DNA of 64,000 nt from Herbiconiux oxytropis (GCF_024979315.1 NZ_JANLCK010000002.1:124001-188000); one strand, 5' to 3'; counted from the first letter of the stretch, positions 9,283-18,702 are shown. Notes: a model not told the origin generated them from the letters alone. Program-made: numbers and translations.

Positions 9283-10304
9283 CAGGCGGGAGCCCCGGGA
9301 GCCCCGGGAGCGGTGGGCGAGTCAGCGGACGCAGGCGCCACGGCGACGCGCGAGTCGAGCCAAGCGACGAGGTCCGCCACCACCTCGAGGCGGTTCGTCT
9401 CGTTGAAGATCTCGTGGCGGGCGTCGTCGTAGACGGTGAGGGTCACATCCGTGAGCTTCGAGCGCGTGCGGTAGGCATCGCGCAGCTTCTCGGCGCTGCG
9501 GCGGCCGCCGAGCGTGTCGTCGGAGCCGACGAGGATGAGCAGCGGCACGTCGGCGTCGAGGCGCTTCGCCGGCCGGCCGAAGAGCCGCAGTGCATCGGGC
9601 AGGCCGAAGAGCTTCAGCACCTCGGCGGGGAACATGAGCTCGTCGCCGGCCGCCCGTTCCTGGGCCGCGACGTCGCGGCTCAGCCACTCGAAGCCGTTGC
9701 CCGCGATGGGGCTCTGCCCAGGCACGGCGACGGGCCGGTGCTTGCGGGTGAGGTCGCCGCCGTCCATCGAACCGGGCATGCGGTAGGCCGTTCCGCTCAG
9801 CACGATGCCCGCGTAGTGCGTGAGCGCCGGCGAGTTCACGAGCTTCTGCACCATGAGCGAGCCCCAGCTGTGCCCGAGCAGCACGAGCGGCACACCCGGG
9901 TGCTCGCGCGCGATGCGCACCCCCAGCTGCCGGATGTCGTCGACCGTCGCCCGCAGTCCACCCGGACCCAACCGCCCGAGCTTCGACCGGTCGCCACCGT
10001 GCTGGGCGAGGCCGGTGGCACCGTGCCCTCGCTGGTCGGCGGCGTAGACGCTGTAGCCGGCCTCGTTGAGGTCGGCCGCGAGGCTCGCGTAACGGGCTCC
10101 GTGCTCACCGACACCGTGGGAGATCTGCACCACGGCCTTCGGCCGCGTGACCGTCCACCCGTAGTAGGTGATCCTCACGCCCACCTCGTCCACGAACACC
10201 GCCGTGAAATGCGCCGCCGGATGCGCGCCGCCCATCCTGTGCGCGTCCTGCCTGTCGTGCGGTTCGTGGGGGCGCACCGGTTCGTGCGGGTCGTGCTCAG
10301 CCAT
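9282..10304 (-). CDS. Monoacylglycerol lipase-like alpha/beta hydrolase
   Basis: Soluble protein of 340 residues in the serine aminopeptidase S33/monoglyceride lipase-like group. It has the HGVGEHGARY oxyanion-hole motif, DQRGHG, the nucleophile elbow GHSWGS with Ser146, and Asp/His near VGSDDTL and DDARHEIFNE. The N-terminal 25 residues are rich in His and Pro and unlike the family; a later start is possible. Its stop overlaps the start of the membrane-anchored esterase, so the pair forms a two-gene operon. Substrate unknown; a lipid ester is the family default. Confidence 0.85.
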   Translation of the reverse strand: MAEHDPHEPVRPHEPHDRQDAHRMGGAHPAAHFTAVFVDEVGVRITYYGWTVTRPKAVVQISHGVGEHGARYASLAADLNEAGYSVYAADQRGHGATGLAQHGGDRSKLGRLGPGGLRATVDDIRQLGVRIAREHPGVPLVLLGHSWGSLMVQKLVNSPALTHYAGIVLSGTAYRMPGSMDGGDLTRKHRPVAVPGQSPIAGNGFEWLSRDVAAQERAAGDELMFPAEVLKLFGLPDALRLFGRPAKRLDADVPLLILVGSDDTLGGRRSAEKLRDAYRTRSKLTDVTLTVYDDARHEIFNETNRLEVVADLVAWLDSRVAVAPASADSPTAPGAPGAPA

Positions 10305-10408
10305 ACGTCATCCTTGCACGCCCGCCCCGCCGGATCGGGTGCCGGGCCACCCCCCTTTCCGGGCCGGCCTGCGTGGACATTGCTCCTAAAATGAGTTATT
10401 CTCGCGCA

Positions 10409-12325
10409 ATGTCCACTACGATGACTTCTCACGTTCGATCCCGGCTGGCCGGTGTGTTCCTCGCTCTCGTCGTGGCCGCCGCGGTCCTCACCGGCGCCGT
10501 CCCCGCCCACGCACTCGGCACCTCCTCGGTGCGCCTCGAGTTGCTCGATGAGACGACCTCGAGTTCTCGACTTGGGGAGATGACGATCGATGAGACCTCT
10601 CATCGCGCCTACGTCGTGAACGGGAGCGCGCGTGGAATCGACGTCTACGACATCTCAGGCGATCGGCTTGTGCTGATCGCGACCGTGACCACGGGCATTT
10701 CACAGCCGTGGAGACTCGCCATCGATAAGGCGGGGCATCGACTCGTGGTGTCCGAAGCCGGCATGCCCTACCTGGCGATCATCGACATCGACCCGCGGTC
10801 GCCGACGGTCAACACCGTTGTGAGGTCGCTGAGCACCGGCGGGGCGACCACCTTCCGGCTCGCTGTCGACGGCGATGTCGCCATCGTCTACGACATGAAC
10901 ACGGGCAGAGTCGTGCGTGTCCCCTTGAGCGGTGGGCCGACCACAGAAGCGGGCATCTCCACGTCGACAGGAATGATGGTGGTCGATCCCCTGACCCACC
11001 GGGTGTACGTGGCGCAGGAGCCTCTGTCCCGGATCGTCGTCATCGAACCCGACGGATCGACCTCGATCAAAGACCTCGACTCCAAGCCGATCGCCCTGGC
11101 TCTCTGGCGCGGTCAAGTGCTCGTCTCGACGTATGCGGGCAGAGTGGAGCGATACAACCCGGCGGATTGGTCCCAGACCGGAGTGTCCGCGGCGTTGGGA
11201 AGCATCCCGGTTGTCCTCCATGTCGATGAGTCGGTAGGAGTGGTCTACGGCCTGCGGACGAACGGATCGGCTCCGCCCGTGATCCTCAACGCCGACACTC
11301 TCGCCACCGAGGGGGAAGTCGGCCTGCTCCCCAATGTCCGGGAGCTCACCTTGAATTCCCCGACCCAACGGACGATGGTCAACGACGGAACCACCATCCG
11401 TCTGTACAGTTCCACCTCCGCCGTGCAGCGCATCAGCGGGGCCGATCGGTACGAGGTCTCGGCATCGATCTCGCGCGGCCAGTTCGACCCCATGACCCCC
11501 GTCGTGTACGTCGCCTCCGGCGCCGTCTTCAGCGACTCCCTCTCCGCCTCGGCGGCCGCCGGCGCGCACGGCGGCGGCGTGCTGCTCGTGCAGAAGAATG
11601 CGATTCCGGCAGCAGTCGCGGCCGAGCTCGACCGACTCGATCCACAGCGCATCGTCGTGCTCGGCGGTTTCGCCACCATCGATGCGTCCGTGGAGTCAGC
11701 TCTCCTGGCGTACTCGCGCAACGTGACCCGTATCAAGGGCGTCGACCGCTACGAGGTCTCGGCCGCTGTGTCCCTCGACGCCTTCGGCCCTGCGCGCCCC
11801 GTGGCGTATGTCGCCGCCGGAGCCACCTTCACCGACGCCCTCTCCGCGTCCGCCGCGGCTGGGAAGACCGGTGGCCCGGTGCTGCTCGTGCGGAAGGACT
11901 CCATTCCCGGCAGCGTGGAGGCCGAGCTGCGCCGGCTCGCCCCCGCGAAGATCGTCGTGGTCGGCGGCACCGCCTCGATCAGCCAGGCCGTGATGGACTC
12001 GCTCACCGCGCTTCAGAGCAACACGATCCGCGTCGACGGCGCAGACCGATTCGAGGTCTCTGCAGCCGTGTCCCGGCCGGTCTTCCCCCCGAAGACCGAC
12101 ACCGTCTTCGTCGCCTCGGGCCTCGTCTACCCAGATGCGCTCTCCGGCTCGGGGGCCGCGATCGCTCACGGCTCGCCCGTCCTGCTCGTGCGTCCCGATT
12201 CCATCCCCGGCCCCGTTGCCACAGAACTCACCCGGCTCAAGCCCGCGCGCATCGTGATCCTGGGCGGCACGAGCACGGTGTCACCGGCTGTCGAAGCTCA
12301 GCTGAAGCGCTACACCGTCGGATGA
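10409..12325 (+). CDS. Secreted beta-propeller protein with three CWB2 cell-wall-binding repeats
   Basis: Exported protein of about 638 residues. A signal peptide (HVRSRLAGVFLALVVAAAVL, cleavage near AHA-LG) is followed by about 300 residues of YVTN/NHL-like propeller strands. At the C-terminus are three cell-wall-binding repeats of about 95 residues each, each opening with a G(A/V)DR(Y/F)EVSA motif and ending in a V(V/I)LGG-type strand. In clostridia such repeats bind secondary cell-wall polymers non-covalently. Possible starts are ATG at 10373, 10391, 10409 and 10421; 10409 or 10421 puts the basic n-region closest to the hydrophobic core. The function of the propeller is unknown. Confidence 0.85.
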   Translation: MSTTMTSHVRSRLAGVFLALVVAAAVLTGAVPAHALGTSSVRLELLDETTSSSRLGEMTIDETSHRAYVVNGSARGIDVYDISGDRLVLIATVTTGISQPWRLAIDKAGHRLVVSEAGMPYLAIIDIDPRSPTVNTVVRSLSTGGATTFRLAVDGDVAIVYDMNTGRVVRVPLSGGPTTEAGISTSTGMMVVDPLTHRVYVAQEPLSRIVVIEPDGSTSIKDLDSKPIALALWRGQVLVSTYAGRVERYNPADWSQTGVSAALGSIPVVLHVDESVGVVYGLRTNGSAPPVILNADTLATEGEVGLLPNVRELTLNSPTQRTMVNDGTTIRLYSSTSAVQRISGADRYEVSASISRGQFDPMTPVVYVASGAVFSDSLSASAAAGAHGGGVLLVQKNAIPAAVAAELDRLDPQRIVVLGGFATIDASVESALLAYSRNVTRIKGVDRYEVSAAVSLDAFGPARPVAYVAAGATFTDALSASAAAGKTGGPVLLVRKDSIPGSVEAELRRLAPAKIVVVGGTASISQAVMDSLTALQSNTIRVDGADRFEVSAAVSRPVFPPKTDTVFVASGLVYPDALSGSGAAIAHGSPVLLVRPDSIPGPVATELTRLKPARIVILGGTSTVSPAVEAQLKRYTVG

Positions 12326-12369
12326 CGGGTGAATCAGCAGGGGCAGGCCCGTAGGCGGGGACACCGCCG

Positions 12370-13215
12370 TCAGGACTCCCGGGTGATCTCCACGGTCACG
12401 AAGAGCTGCGAGCCGAAGGGGCCCGCGTAGACGCCGCGGAGGGGGGCGACGTCGTTGTAGTCGCGGCCCCGGCCGACGATGACGTGGCGTTCGCCGATGT
12501 CGATGAGGTTGGTGGGGTCGAAGCCGCGCCAGTCACCGCAGAACCACTCGACCCAGGCGTGCGACTCCCCCGCGATGGTCTCGCCGATCGCCGCGTCGGG
12601 CTTGGGGTGCAGGTAGCCCGAGACGTAGCGGGCCGGGATGCCCACCGCGCGCAGGGCGCCGAGCGCGATGTGGGTGATGTCCTGGCAGACCCCACGCTTG
12701 TCGACCCAGGCGTCCCGCGCCTTCGACTGAACCCCCGTGACTCCCTGCACGTACTCGACCTGGCGGCCGATCTCGGTGCAGATCTCGAGGGCGGCCTCGC
12801 ACGGGCTCACGTGCTTCGACGCGATCGACTCCGCGAGCTCGATGAGATCGGCGGAGGGCTCGGTGAGCTTCGTCTGCTTCGCCTGCTCCACCGAGGAGGT
12901 GGAGGTGGCCGCCGAGTTCGCGAGCAGCTCCCAGTCGACCGGATGCGCCGCGTGCGTGCGATTCCGCACCTCCACGAGCGAGGTCGCCGTCAGCGAGAGC
13001 TCCTTGTGCGGCGTGAGCACCTCGAACGACGACACGCGCGTGCCCCAGTAGTCGACGTAGTTGTGCGACGACGACACCGGTGCGATGTCGAGCGAGGAGT
13101 GCAGCACGAACTGCCCCTCGGAGGAGACGGGCAGCATGCGCGCCTCGTTGTAGGAGGCCTGCACCTCGCCCTCGTAGCGGTAGCCGGTGACGTGCCGGAT
13201 GCGCAACCGGTTCAT
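12370..13215 (-). CDS. Transglutaminase-like cysteine peptidase-fold protein
   Basis: Protein of 281 residues with an N-terminal bacterial transglutaminase-like domain (RIRHVTGYRYEGEVQASYNE) and a transglutaminase core. The catalytic Cys is in DKRGVCQDITHIALGALR, the His in ESHAWVEWF and the Asp in GFDPTN. The start ATG at 13215 overlaps the stop of the alpha-E gene (ATGA). Together with the next two genes it forms the conserved ATP-grasp/alpha-E/transglutaminase triad, predicted in comparative genomics to make or trim a peptide or amide-linked product. The product is not known. Confidence 0.9.
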   Translation of the reverse strand: MNRLRIRHVTGYRYEGEVQASYNEARMLPVSSEGQFVLHSSLDIAPVSSSHNYVDYWGTRVSSFEVLTPHKELSLTATSLVEVRNRTHAAHPVDWELLANSAATSTSSVEQAKQTKLTEPSADLIELAESIASKHVSPCEAALEICTEIGRQVEYVQGVTGVQSKARDAWVDKRGVCQDITHIALGALRAVGIPARYVSGYLHPKPDAAIGETIAGESHAWVEWFCGDWRGFDPTNLIDIGERHVIVGRGRDYNDVAPLRGVYAGPFGSQLFVTVEITRES

Positions 13216-14150
13216 ACGCTCTCTCCGATCCAGCTCGGTGCGGTATTGGTGGGGAAGTAGCGCTGCCGTACGGCCTCGGAGGCCGCACTCGTCGCATCCT
13301 GGACGCTGTCCATGTAGCGGGGCAGTTCGTGCAGGATGTCGGTGATCGGCCGGTACTCCAGCTGCGAGCGGATCTGGCCGAGCAGGCGCTGCGAGTTGTC
13401 GGAGACACCGATCCGCTCGCTGCGCGGCCCGAGATCGCGGAGGCACTGCTCGGCCCGCGAGACCGAATAGAGGATGGAGCGGGGGAAGAGGCGGTCGAGC
13501 AGCAGGAACTCCGCCGCGTTCCGCGCCGAGGGGACACCCCGATAGGTGCGGAGGTAGGCCTCGTAGGCGCCGCAGGAGCGGAGGATCGTGGTCCAGGACG
13601 GACCGGACGCCTCGGTGAGCGAGCGCGTGGCGAGCAGGCGCGCCGTCATGTCGGCGCGCTCGATCGAGCGGCCGAGCGTGAAGAAGTGCCAGGCCTCGTC
13701 GCGCGACGCCGACGACTCCATGATGCCCACGGCGAGCGCCGACCGGTCACGCACCCAGCCGAAGAACTCGTGCGTCTTCTCGCCCGCGATCTTGCGCGGC
13801 ATGCGGGCCCTGGTGGTGTTGAGGCACTCCCAGAGCTCGGTCGAGACGATCTCGCGGGCCCGCCTGGCGTTCTCGCGGGCGGCGCCGAGCGAGTAGGCGA
13901 TGGAGGCGGGGTGCGTGCGGTCGACCGCGAGGGTGGCGAGCACATCGGCGCGGGTGAGCGAGCGCTCGTCGTCTGGCACATCGGAGCCCATGACGCTGAG
14001 GAGCGATCGGCAGGCGAGGTTCTCCTCGATCCACGGGTCTTCGAGCAGCAGCTGCAGGTGCACGTCGAGGATGCGGGCGGTGCCGTCGGCGCGTTCGATG
14101 TAGCGTCCGATCCAGAACAGCGACTCCGCGATGCGCGAGAGCATGGCCAT
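13212..14150 (-). CDS. Alpha-E domain protein
   Basis: All-helical protein of 312 residues that starts MAMLSRIAESLFWIGRYIERAD, the recognisable alpha-E opening, and repeats the motif internally as FFTLGRSIERADMTARLL. The family has no established biochemical activity but is almost always encoded with a circularly permuted ATP-grasp protein and a transglutaminase. Here the start overlaps the ATP-grasp stop by one base (TGATG) and the stop overlaps the transglutaminase start, so all three are translationally coupled. ATG at 14144 is an alternative start. Confidence 0.9.
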   Translation of the reverse strand: MAMLSRIAESLFWIGRYIERADGTARILDVHLQLLLEDPWIEENLACRSLLSVMGSDVPDDERSLTRADVLATLAVDRTHPASIAYSLGAARENARRAREIVSTELWECLNTTRARMPRKIAGEKTHEFFGWVRDRSALAVGIMESSASRDEAWHFFTLGRSIERADMTARLLATRSLTEASGPSWTTILRSCGAYEAYLRTYRGVPSARNAAEFLLLDRLFPRSILYSVSRAEQCLRDLGPRSERIGVSDNSQRLLGQIRSQLEYRPITDILHELPRYMDSVQDATSAASEAVRQRYFPTNTAPSWIGESV

Positions 14151-15829
14151 CAGAGAACCTCCCCCGACTGCGACGAGACCGACGAGACCGACGCCGATTG
14201 CTGCTGCTGCTGCTGCGCCTGATCCTGGTTGCGCGGCCGATCCTCGGGCGAGTGATCGGGTTGATGCCCCACGATCGTGATCGCCTGCGTGATGGCCGCC
14301 TGCTCGTGCACGAGCCCCTGGATGTTGTGGCCGTCGCTCGAGGAGGAGAGCGGGTCGGTGCCCACCACCCAGGTGTCCTTCGATCCGCCGCCCTGCGAGC
14401 TGTTCACCACGAGCTGCCCCTCGGGCAGCGCCACCCGGGTGAGCCCGCCTGGCAGCACCCACACGTCGTTGCCGTCGTTGACGGCGAACGGCCGGAGGTC
14501 GGCGTGCCGCGGCCGCATGCCCTCCTCGACGAGCGTGGGGATGGTCGAGAGCTGCACGACGGGCTGCGCGATCCACCCGCGCGGGTCGGCGATGAGCCGG
14601 GTCCGCAGGGTCTCGAGCTCCTTGGGCGAGGCGTCGGGCCCCACCACGAGCCCCTTGCCGCCCGAGCCGTCGACGGGCTTCACCACGAGCTCGTCGAGCC
14701 GGTCGAGCACCTCCTCGAGCGCTCCCGGGTCTTCGAGCCGCCACGTGTCGACGTTGGGGATCATGGGCTTCTCGCCGAGGTAGTACTCGATGAGGTCGGG
14801 CATGTAGGTGTAGACGAGCTTGTCGTCGGCCACGCCGTTGCCGACCGCGTTGGCGATGGTGACGTTGCCGAGCCTGGCCGCCATGAGGAGCCCTGGCGAG
14901 CCGAGCATCGAGTCGGCGCGGAACTGCAGCGGGTCGATGAACTCGTCGTCGACCCGGCGGTAGATCACGTCGACGCGGGTGGGGCCGGCCGTCGTGCGCA
15001 TCCACACCCGCCCGCCCGAGCAGAACAGGTCGCGCCCCTCGACGAGCTCGACGCCCATGAGGCGCGCGAGCAGCGTGTGCTCGAAGTAGGCCGAGTTGTA
15101 GACGCCGGGGGTGAGCACCACCACGGTCGGGTCGTCGACCCCCGTGGGCGCGGAGGCGCGGAGGGCCTGAAGCAGCTTGTTGGGGTAGTCGCCGACCGGC
15201 CGCACCCGCATCGAGACGAAGAGCTCCGGCAGGGTCTGCGCCATGACCCGCCGGTTGGAGATGACGTAGGAGACGCCGGAGGGCACGCGCACGTTGTCCT
15301 CCAGCACCCGCCAGGCGCCGTGCTCGTCGCGGATGAGGTCGATGCCCGAGACCTGGATGCGCACATTGTTGGGCGAGACGATGCCCGCGGCCTCGCGGTG
15401 GAAGTGGTTCGACGAGCTGATCAGCCCGGCCGGGATGACTCCGTCGCGCACGGCGGCCTGGGAGCCGTAGATGTCGGAGAGGAAGGCCTCGAGCGCCCGC
15501 ACGCGCTGCTTGATGCCGCCCTCGACGTCGACCCACTCGCTCTGCGCGATCACGCGCGGAACTGCGTCGAGCGGGAACGGCCGCTCCTCGCCCGCGAAGT
15601 CGAACGTGACGCCCTGGGCGAGGTAGCTCGAGGCGAGCGCGTCGGTGCGGCCGCGCAGCTCCTCCTGGGTCATCTTGGCGAGCGCCCGGTAGATGTCTTT
15701 GTAGGCCGCGCGCGCCTCGACGGGGTCGAGCGACTTGGGCTCGGGGAACATCTCGTCCCACGGGGAGGCGCCCCCGCGCCGGGATCTCGGCAGGAGGGTG
15801 GCGCCGTAGCCGTCGAACAGGTCAACCAT
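14150..15829 (-). CDS. Circularly permuted type 2 ATP-grasp protein
   Basis: Cytoplasmic protein of 559 residues. The core runs from the TLLPRSRRG opening through the nucleotide-binding VKPVDGSGGKGLVVGP glycine loop (about residue 390) to the metal-binding region near the end. ATP-grasp enzymes of this group are predicted amide-bond-forming ligases. It is the first gene of the triad with the alpha-E and transglutaminase genes. The C-terminal tail is unusual: a six-unit TGC repeat encodes a short polyglutamine run followed by a Ser-rich end, probably disordered. The ATG at 15829 is the clear start. Confidence 0.9.
   Translation of the reverse strand: MVDLFDGYGATLLPRSRRGGASPWDEMFPEPKSLDPVEARAAYKDIYRALAKMTQEELRGRTDALASSYLAQGVTFDFAGEERPFPLDAVPRVIAQSEWVDVEGGIKQRVRALEAFLSDIYGSQAAVRDGVIPAGLISSSNHFHREAAGIVSPNNVRIQVSGIDLIRDEHGAWRVLEDNVRVPSGVSYVISNRRVMAQTLPELFVSMRVRPVGDYPNKLLQALRASAPTGVDDPTVVVLTPGVYNSAYFEHTLLARLMGVELVEGRDLFCSGGRVWMRTTAGPTRVDVIYRRVDDEFIDPLQFRADSMLGSPGLLMAARLGNVTIANAVGNGVADDKLVYTYMPDLIEYYLGEKPMIPNVDTWRLEDPGALEEVLDRLDELVVKPVDGSGGKGLVVGPDASPKELETLRTRLIADPRGWIAQPVVQLSTIPTLVEEGMRPRHADLRPFAVNDGNDVWVLPGGLTRVALPEGQLVVNSSQGGGSKDTWVVGTDPLSSSSDGHNIQGLVHEQAAITQAITIVGHQPDHSPEDRPRNQDQAQQQQQQSASVSSVSSQSGEVL
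14199..14216. repeat. TGC trinucleotide microsatellite, six units
   Basis: Six perfect TGC units inside the 3' end of the ATP-grasp gene, read on the minus strand as a glutamine run. Changes in copy number would alter the length of the tail without shifting the frame. Confidence 0.85.
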
Positions 15830-15929
15830 GGACGCGAGCCTACTGCTCGGGTGTTGCGGGGGTGTTTCCGGCCCAGCGGCTGTGGAGAGCCGGGGGTTAT
15901 CCCCCGTGCGAAGAGGCCGGGAGGCACCA

Positions 15930-15959
15930 TCGACCCGCCTGAGAGCGTCGCCCTACGGT
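15930..15959 (+). promoter_or_regulatory. Promoter for the NarL-type kinase operon, probably leaderless
   Basis: TCGACC (15930-15935), an 18-bp spacer and TACGGT (15954-15959). Six bases separate the -10 hexamer from the GTG at 15966, and no Shine-Dalgarno is present, so transcription would begin at or next to the start codon. Confidence 0.45.
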
Positions 15960-15965
15960 TGAACC

Positions 15966-17174
15966 GTGCAACGCAGACTCCTCTTCCTCTGGTCCCGAGC
16001 GGCCGACCTCGCGATCGACGGCATCCTCGGTGTCGTCTGGTTCACGGTGCTCGTCTCGCTCATTCCGACGGGCATCGGGCTCATCCCGGTGTTCGGGGTC
16101 GGCATCCTCCTGCTGTGGGTCGTCGTGCGGCTCGCCGAGGGCATCCGCTTCGTGGAGCGGCGCCGGGCCGAGGCCCTGCACGGCGTCATCATCACACCGC
16201 CCCCTGCGGGCCGCCGCAGCGCGAACACGGGCTTCGCAGGCTGGCTCGGCCAGGTCTTTCTCGACACCTTCTCCCCCGCACTCTGGAAGGGGCTGCTGCA
16301 CAACCTGCTCAGCCTGGTGCTCGGCAGCGTCTTCTGGGTGCTGCTGCAGACCGCCGTCGAACTCCTGGTGGGAGCGCAGCGCGGTGCCGCCGACGTCATC
16401 CCGCCCGGCTTCCTCTCCGTCGTCACCGGTGTGCTCGCCCTCGCCGTGCTCGTCGCGTACACCTACGGCGCGGGTCTGCTCGACCGCGAGCTCAGCAGGG
16501 TGCTTCTCGGTGCGAGCCGCACGGCCGCCCTCGAGGAGCGGGTCGACGTGCTGCAGGGCGCCAGGCAGGGCGCGGTCGACGCCGCCGCCACCGAGCGCCA
16601 GCGCATCGAGCGCGACCTGCACGACGGAGTGCAGCCCCGGCTCGTCTCGGTGGCCATGACCCTCGGCATGGCCCGCGCCAAGCTCGACTCCGACCCCGAG
16701 GGCGCCCGCGCCCTGCTCGACGAGGCGCACCGCGAGACCAAGGAGTCGATCACCGATCTCCGCCACCTCGCCCGCGGCATCCACCCCGCCGTGCTCGCCG
16801 ACCGCGGTCTCGACGCGGCGCTCTCGGCCGTGGCCGAGCACTGCACCGTGCCCACGACCGTGCGCGTCGACCTGCCCACGCGCCCGTCGAAGGAGACGGA
16901 GGCCATGCTCTACTTCGCCGTCTCGGAGGCGCTCACCAACGTGAGCAAGCACTCCCGGGCATCCGGATGCTCGGTGAGCGTCACGCAGACCGAGGCAGGG
17001 GTGCGCGCGGTCGTCTTCGACAACGGCGTGGGCGGCGCGGCGACCGGTCGCGGCGGAGGCGTCGGCCTCAGCGGCATGAGCGACCGGGTGCGCGCCGCGG
17101 GCGGCACCCTCACCGTGGAGAGCCCCACCGGGGGCCCCACCATCCTCACCGTGGAGGCACCGTGCGCATTCTGA
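15966..17174 (+). CDS. NarL-family sensor histidine kinase
   Basis: Membrane kinase of 402 residues. Paired hydrophobic helices lie in the first 60 and around residues 110-175, with little extracytoplasmic sequence between them, so it may sense events in or at the membrane. The HisKA_3 domain has phospho-acceptor His219 in RIERDLHDGVQPRL. The HATPase domain has EALTNVSKHS and a GLSGMSDRV glycine box. The stop lies 13 bases inside the response regulator gene. Downstream DUF4097 and membrane-protein genes are the likely regulated or sensed partners. Confidence 0.92.
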   Translation: MQRRLLFLWSRAADLAIDGILGVVWFTVLVSLIPTGIGLIPVFGVGILLLWVVVRLAEGIRFVERRRAEALHGVIITPPPAGRRSANTGFAGWLGQVFLDTFSPALWKGLLHNLLSLVLGSVFWVLLQTAVELLVGAQRGAADVIPPGFLSVVTGVLALAVLVAYTYGAGLLDRELSRVLLGASRTAALEERVDVLQGARQGAVDAAATERQRIERDLHDGVQPRLVSVAMTLGMARAKLDSDPEGARALLDEAHRETKESITDLRHLARGIHPAVLADRGLDAALSAVAEHCTVPTTVRVDLPTRPSKETEAMLYFAVSEALTNVSKHSRASGCSVSVTQTEAGVRAVVFDNGVGGAATGRGGGVGLSGMSDRVRAAGGTLTVESPTGGPTILTVEAPCAF

Positions 17175-17812
17175 TCGCAGAGGACTCGGTGCTGCTGCGC
17201 GCCGGACTCGAACGACTGCTCGCCGACGCGGGCCACGAGATCGCCGCCTCGGTGGCTTCGGCCGAAGACCTGCTGAGGGCCGTCGACGCCGATCGGCCCG
17301 ACCTCGCGATCGTCGACGTGCGCATGCCGCCGACCTTCACCGACGAGGGCATCCGCGCCGCCGTGCTGCTGCGCTCGAGCGCCGATCCGCTGCCCGTGCT
17401 CGTGCTCTCGCAGTACGTCGAGGAACGCTACGCCGCCGAGCTCATCGCCGGCGACTCGGCCGGCCTCGGCTACCTGCTGAAGGATCGCGTGGCCGACATC
17501 GAGGAGTTCCTCGTGGCGGTCGAGACGGTCGGCACAGGCGGCACGGCGCTCGACCCGGAGGTGGTGGCGCAGATCGTCATCCGCTCCCAGCGCTCGCGCG
17601 AGCTCGACGCCCTCACCGCCCGCGAGCGCGAGGCGCTGCAGCTGATGGCCGAAGGTCGCTCCAACAACGCGATCGCCGCGCGGATGCACGTGACCGAGGG
17701 TGCGGTCGAGAAGCTCATCTCCTCGATCTTCGCCAAGCTCGGGCTGCCCTCCGCCGAGAGCGGCAACCGGCGTGTGCTCGCCGTGCTCAAGTACCTCGGC
17801 GCGCGCACCTGA
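17162..17812 (+). CDS. NarL/LuxR-type response regulator
   Basis: Cytoplasmic regulator of 216 residues. The receiver domain carries the phospho-acceptor Asp52 (LAIVDVRMPP) and the Lys of YLLKDRV near residue 103. The LuxR helix-turn-helix runs from LTAREREALQLMAEG through MHVTEGAVEKLISSIFAKLGL. The GTG start overlaps the kinase gene by 13 bases, which ties expression of the pair. GTG at 17162 gives the standard VRILIAEDS opening. Confidence 0.93.
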   Translation: MRILIAEDSVLLRAGLERLLADAGHEIAASVASAEDLLRAVDADRPDLAIVDVRMPPTFTDEGIRAAVLLRSSADPLPVLVLSQYVEERYAAELIAGDSAGLGYLLKDRVADIEEFLVAVETVGTGGTALDPEVVAQIVIRSQRSRELDALTAREREALQLMAEGRSNNAIAARMHVTEGAVEKLISSIFAKLGLPSAESGNRRVLAVLKYLGART

Positions 17813-17859
17813 CCCCTCGTCCACTCCTCCCCGATCCCCTGCTACGGAAGCGACATCCC

Positions 17860-18702
17860 ATGACCGACAAGACCACCACCCCCTCCTCCCCCACAGCCCC
17901 GGAGGCCCCGGGCGGCACCGCGCTCCGCAACGGCCTCCTCATCACCGGGTCGGCTCTCGTGGCCGGTTTCCTCGTGCTCGGTGGCGTGCAGTTCGCCCAG
18001 GCCTCGACCGGCGACGACGAGACCGGGGTGTACACGGCCGACGGCGACTTCGCGGCCGTCGACATCGACACGAGCGCGGCGAACGTCTCGGTGCGCTACG
18101 GCGACGTCGACGAGGTGCAGCTCGACTTCGACTCGGCCGGCGCCCCGCTCCGTTTCGATCATGAACAGCGCGGCGACACCCTGCACGTGACGGTGAAGAG
18201 CCGCGGCTGGTGGATCTTCGGGCTGCTCTCGGGCACCGACTCGGCCTCGCTCGACGTCGTGCTGCCCGAGTCGCTCGAGCCCGTGGCGCTCGACATCGGC
18301 TCGTCGGCCGGCGAGGTGCTCGTCGACGGCGATTTCGCCGCGATAGCGATCGACAGCTCGGCGGGGAACATCGAGCTCGAGGGCTCGGCCGCGTCGCTGC
18401 GCTCGGAGACCTCGGCCGGGAACATCACGGGCACGGGGCTCGACGTGGCGGGCGAGGTGCTCTCGGAGAGCTCGGCCGGCAACGTGCGACTCGAGTTCGT
18501 GACGCTGCCCTCCTCGATCCGGATGGGGAGCTCGGCCGGGAACGTGCGGGTGGCGCTGCCGGACGGCGAGTACGAGATCCGCACCGACACCTCCGCGGGC
18601 GGCGTCCACCAGGAGCTCGCGAGCACGCCGGGCGCGGACCGGGTGTACTCGTTCGAATCCAGCGCCGGCAACATCACCCTCGAGCGCTCGCCCGGGCGCT
18701 GA
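17860..18702 (+). CDS. DUF4097 family beta-strand repeat protein, membrane anchored
   Basis: Protein of 280 residues with one N-terminal transmembrane helix (about residues 25-48) and an outward-facing right-handed beta-repeat domain. The repeat is built on SSAGN/TSAGN units (for example IDSSAGNIELEG and SSAGNVRVALPDG) spaced by roughly 20 residues. DUF4097 proteins commonly sit beside two-component or sigma/anti-sigma genes and may report on envelope state; this is not proven. It lies 48 bp after the response regulator with a GGAAG ribosome binding site, so it is probably in the same operon. A short GGGGA/TCCCC hairpin (18704-18717) follows the stop. Confidence 0.8.
   Translation: MTDKTTTPSSPTAPEAPGGTALRNGLLITGSALVAGFLVLGGVQFAQASTGDDETGVYTADGDFAAVDIDTSAANVSVRYGDVDEVQLDFDSAGAPLRFDHEQRGDTLHVTVKSRGWWIFGLLSGTDSASLDVVLPESLEPVALDIGSSAGEVLVDGDFAAIAIDSSAGNIELEGSAASLRSETSAGNITGTGLDVAGEVLSESSAGNVRLEFVTLPSSIRMGSSAGNVRVALPDGEYEIRTDTSAGGVHQELASTPGADRVYSFESSAGNITLERSPGR

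Noticed and set aside
14199-14216. TGC repeat as a phase-variation switch
   Set aside because: Trinucleotide units in frame cannot switch the gene off by slippage.
14198-17161. Long plus-strand frame running into the response regulator
   Set aside because: Only the final 217 codons (from 17162) are a real protein; the rest opposes the ATP-grasp gene and shadows the kinase.
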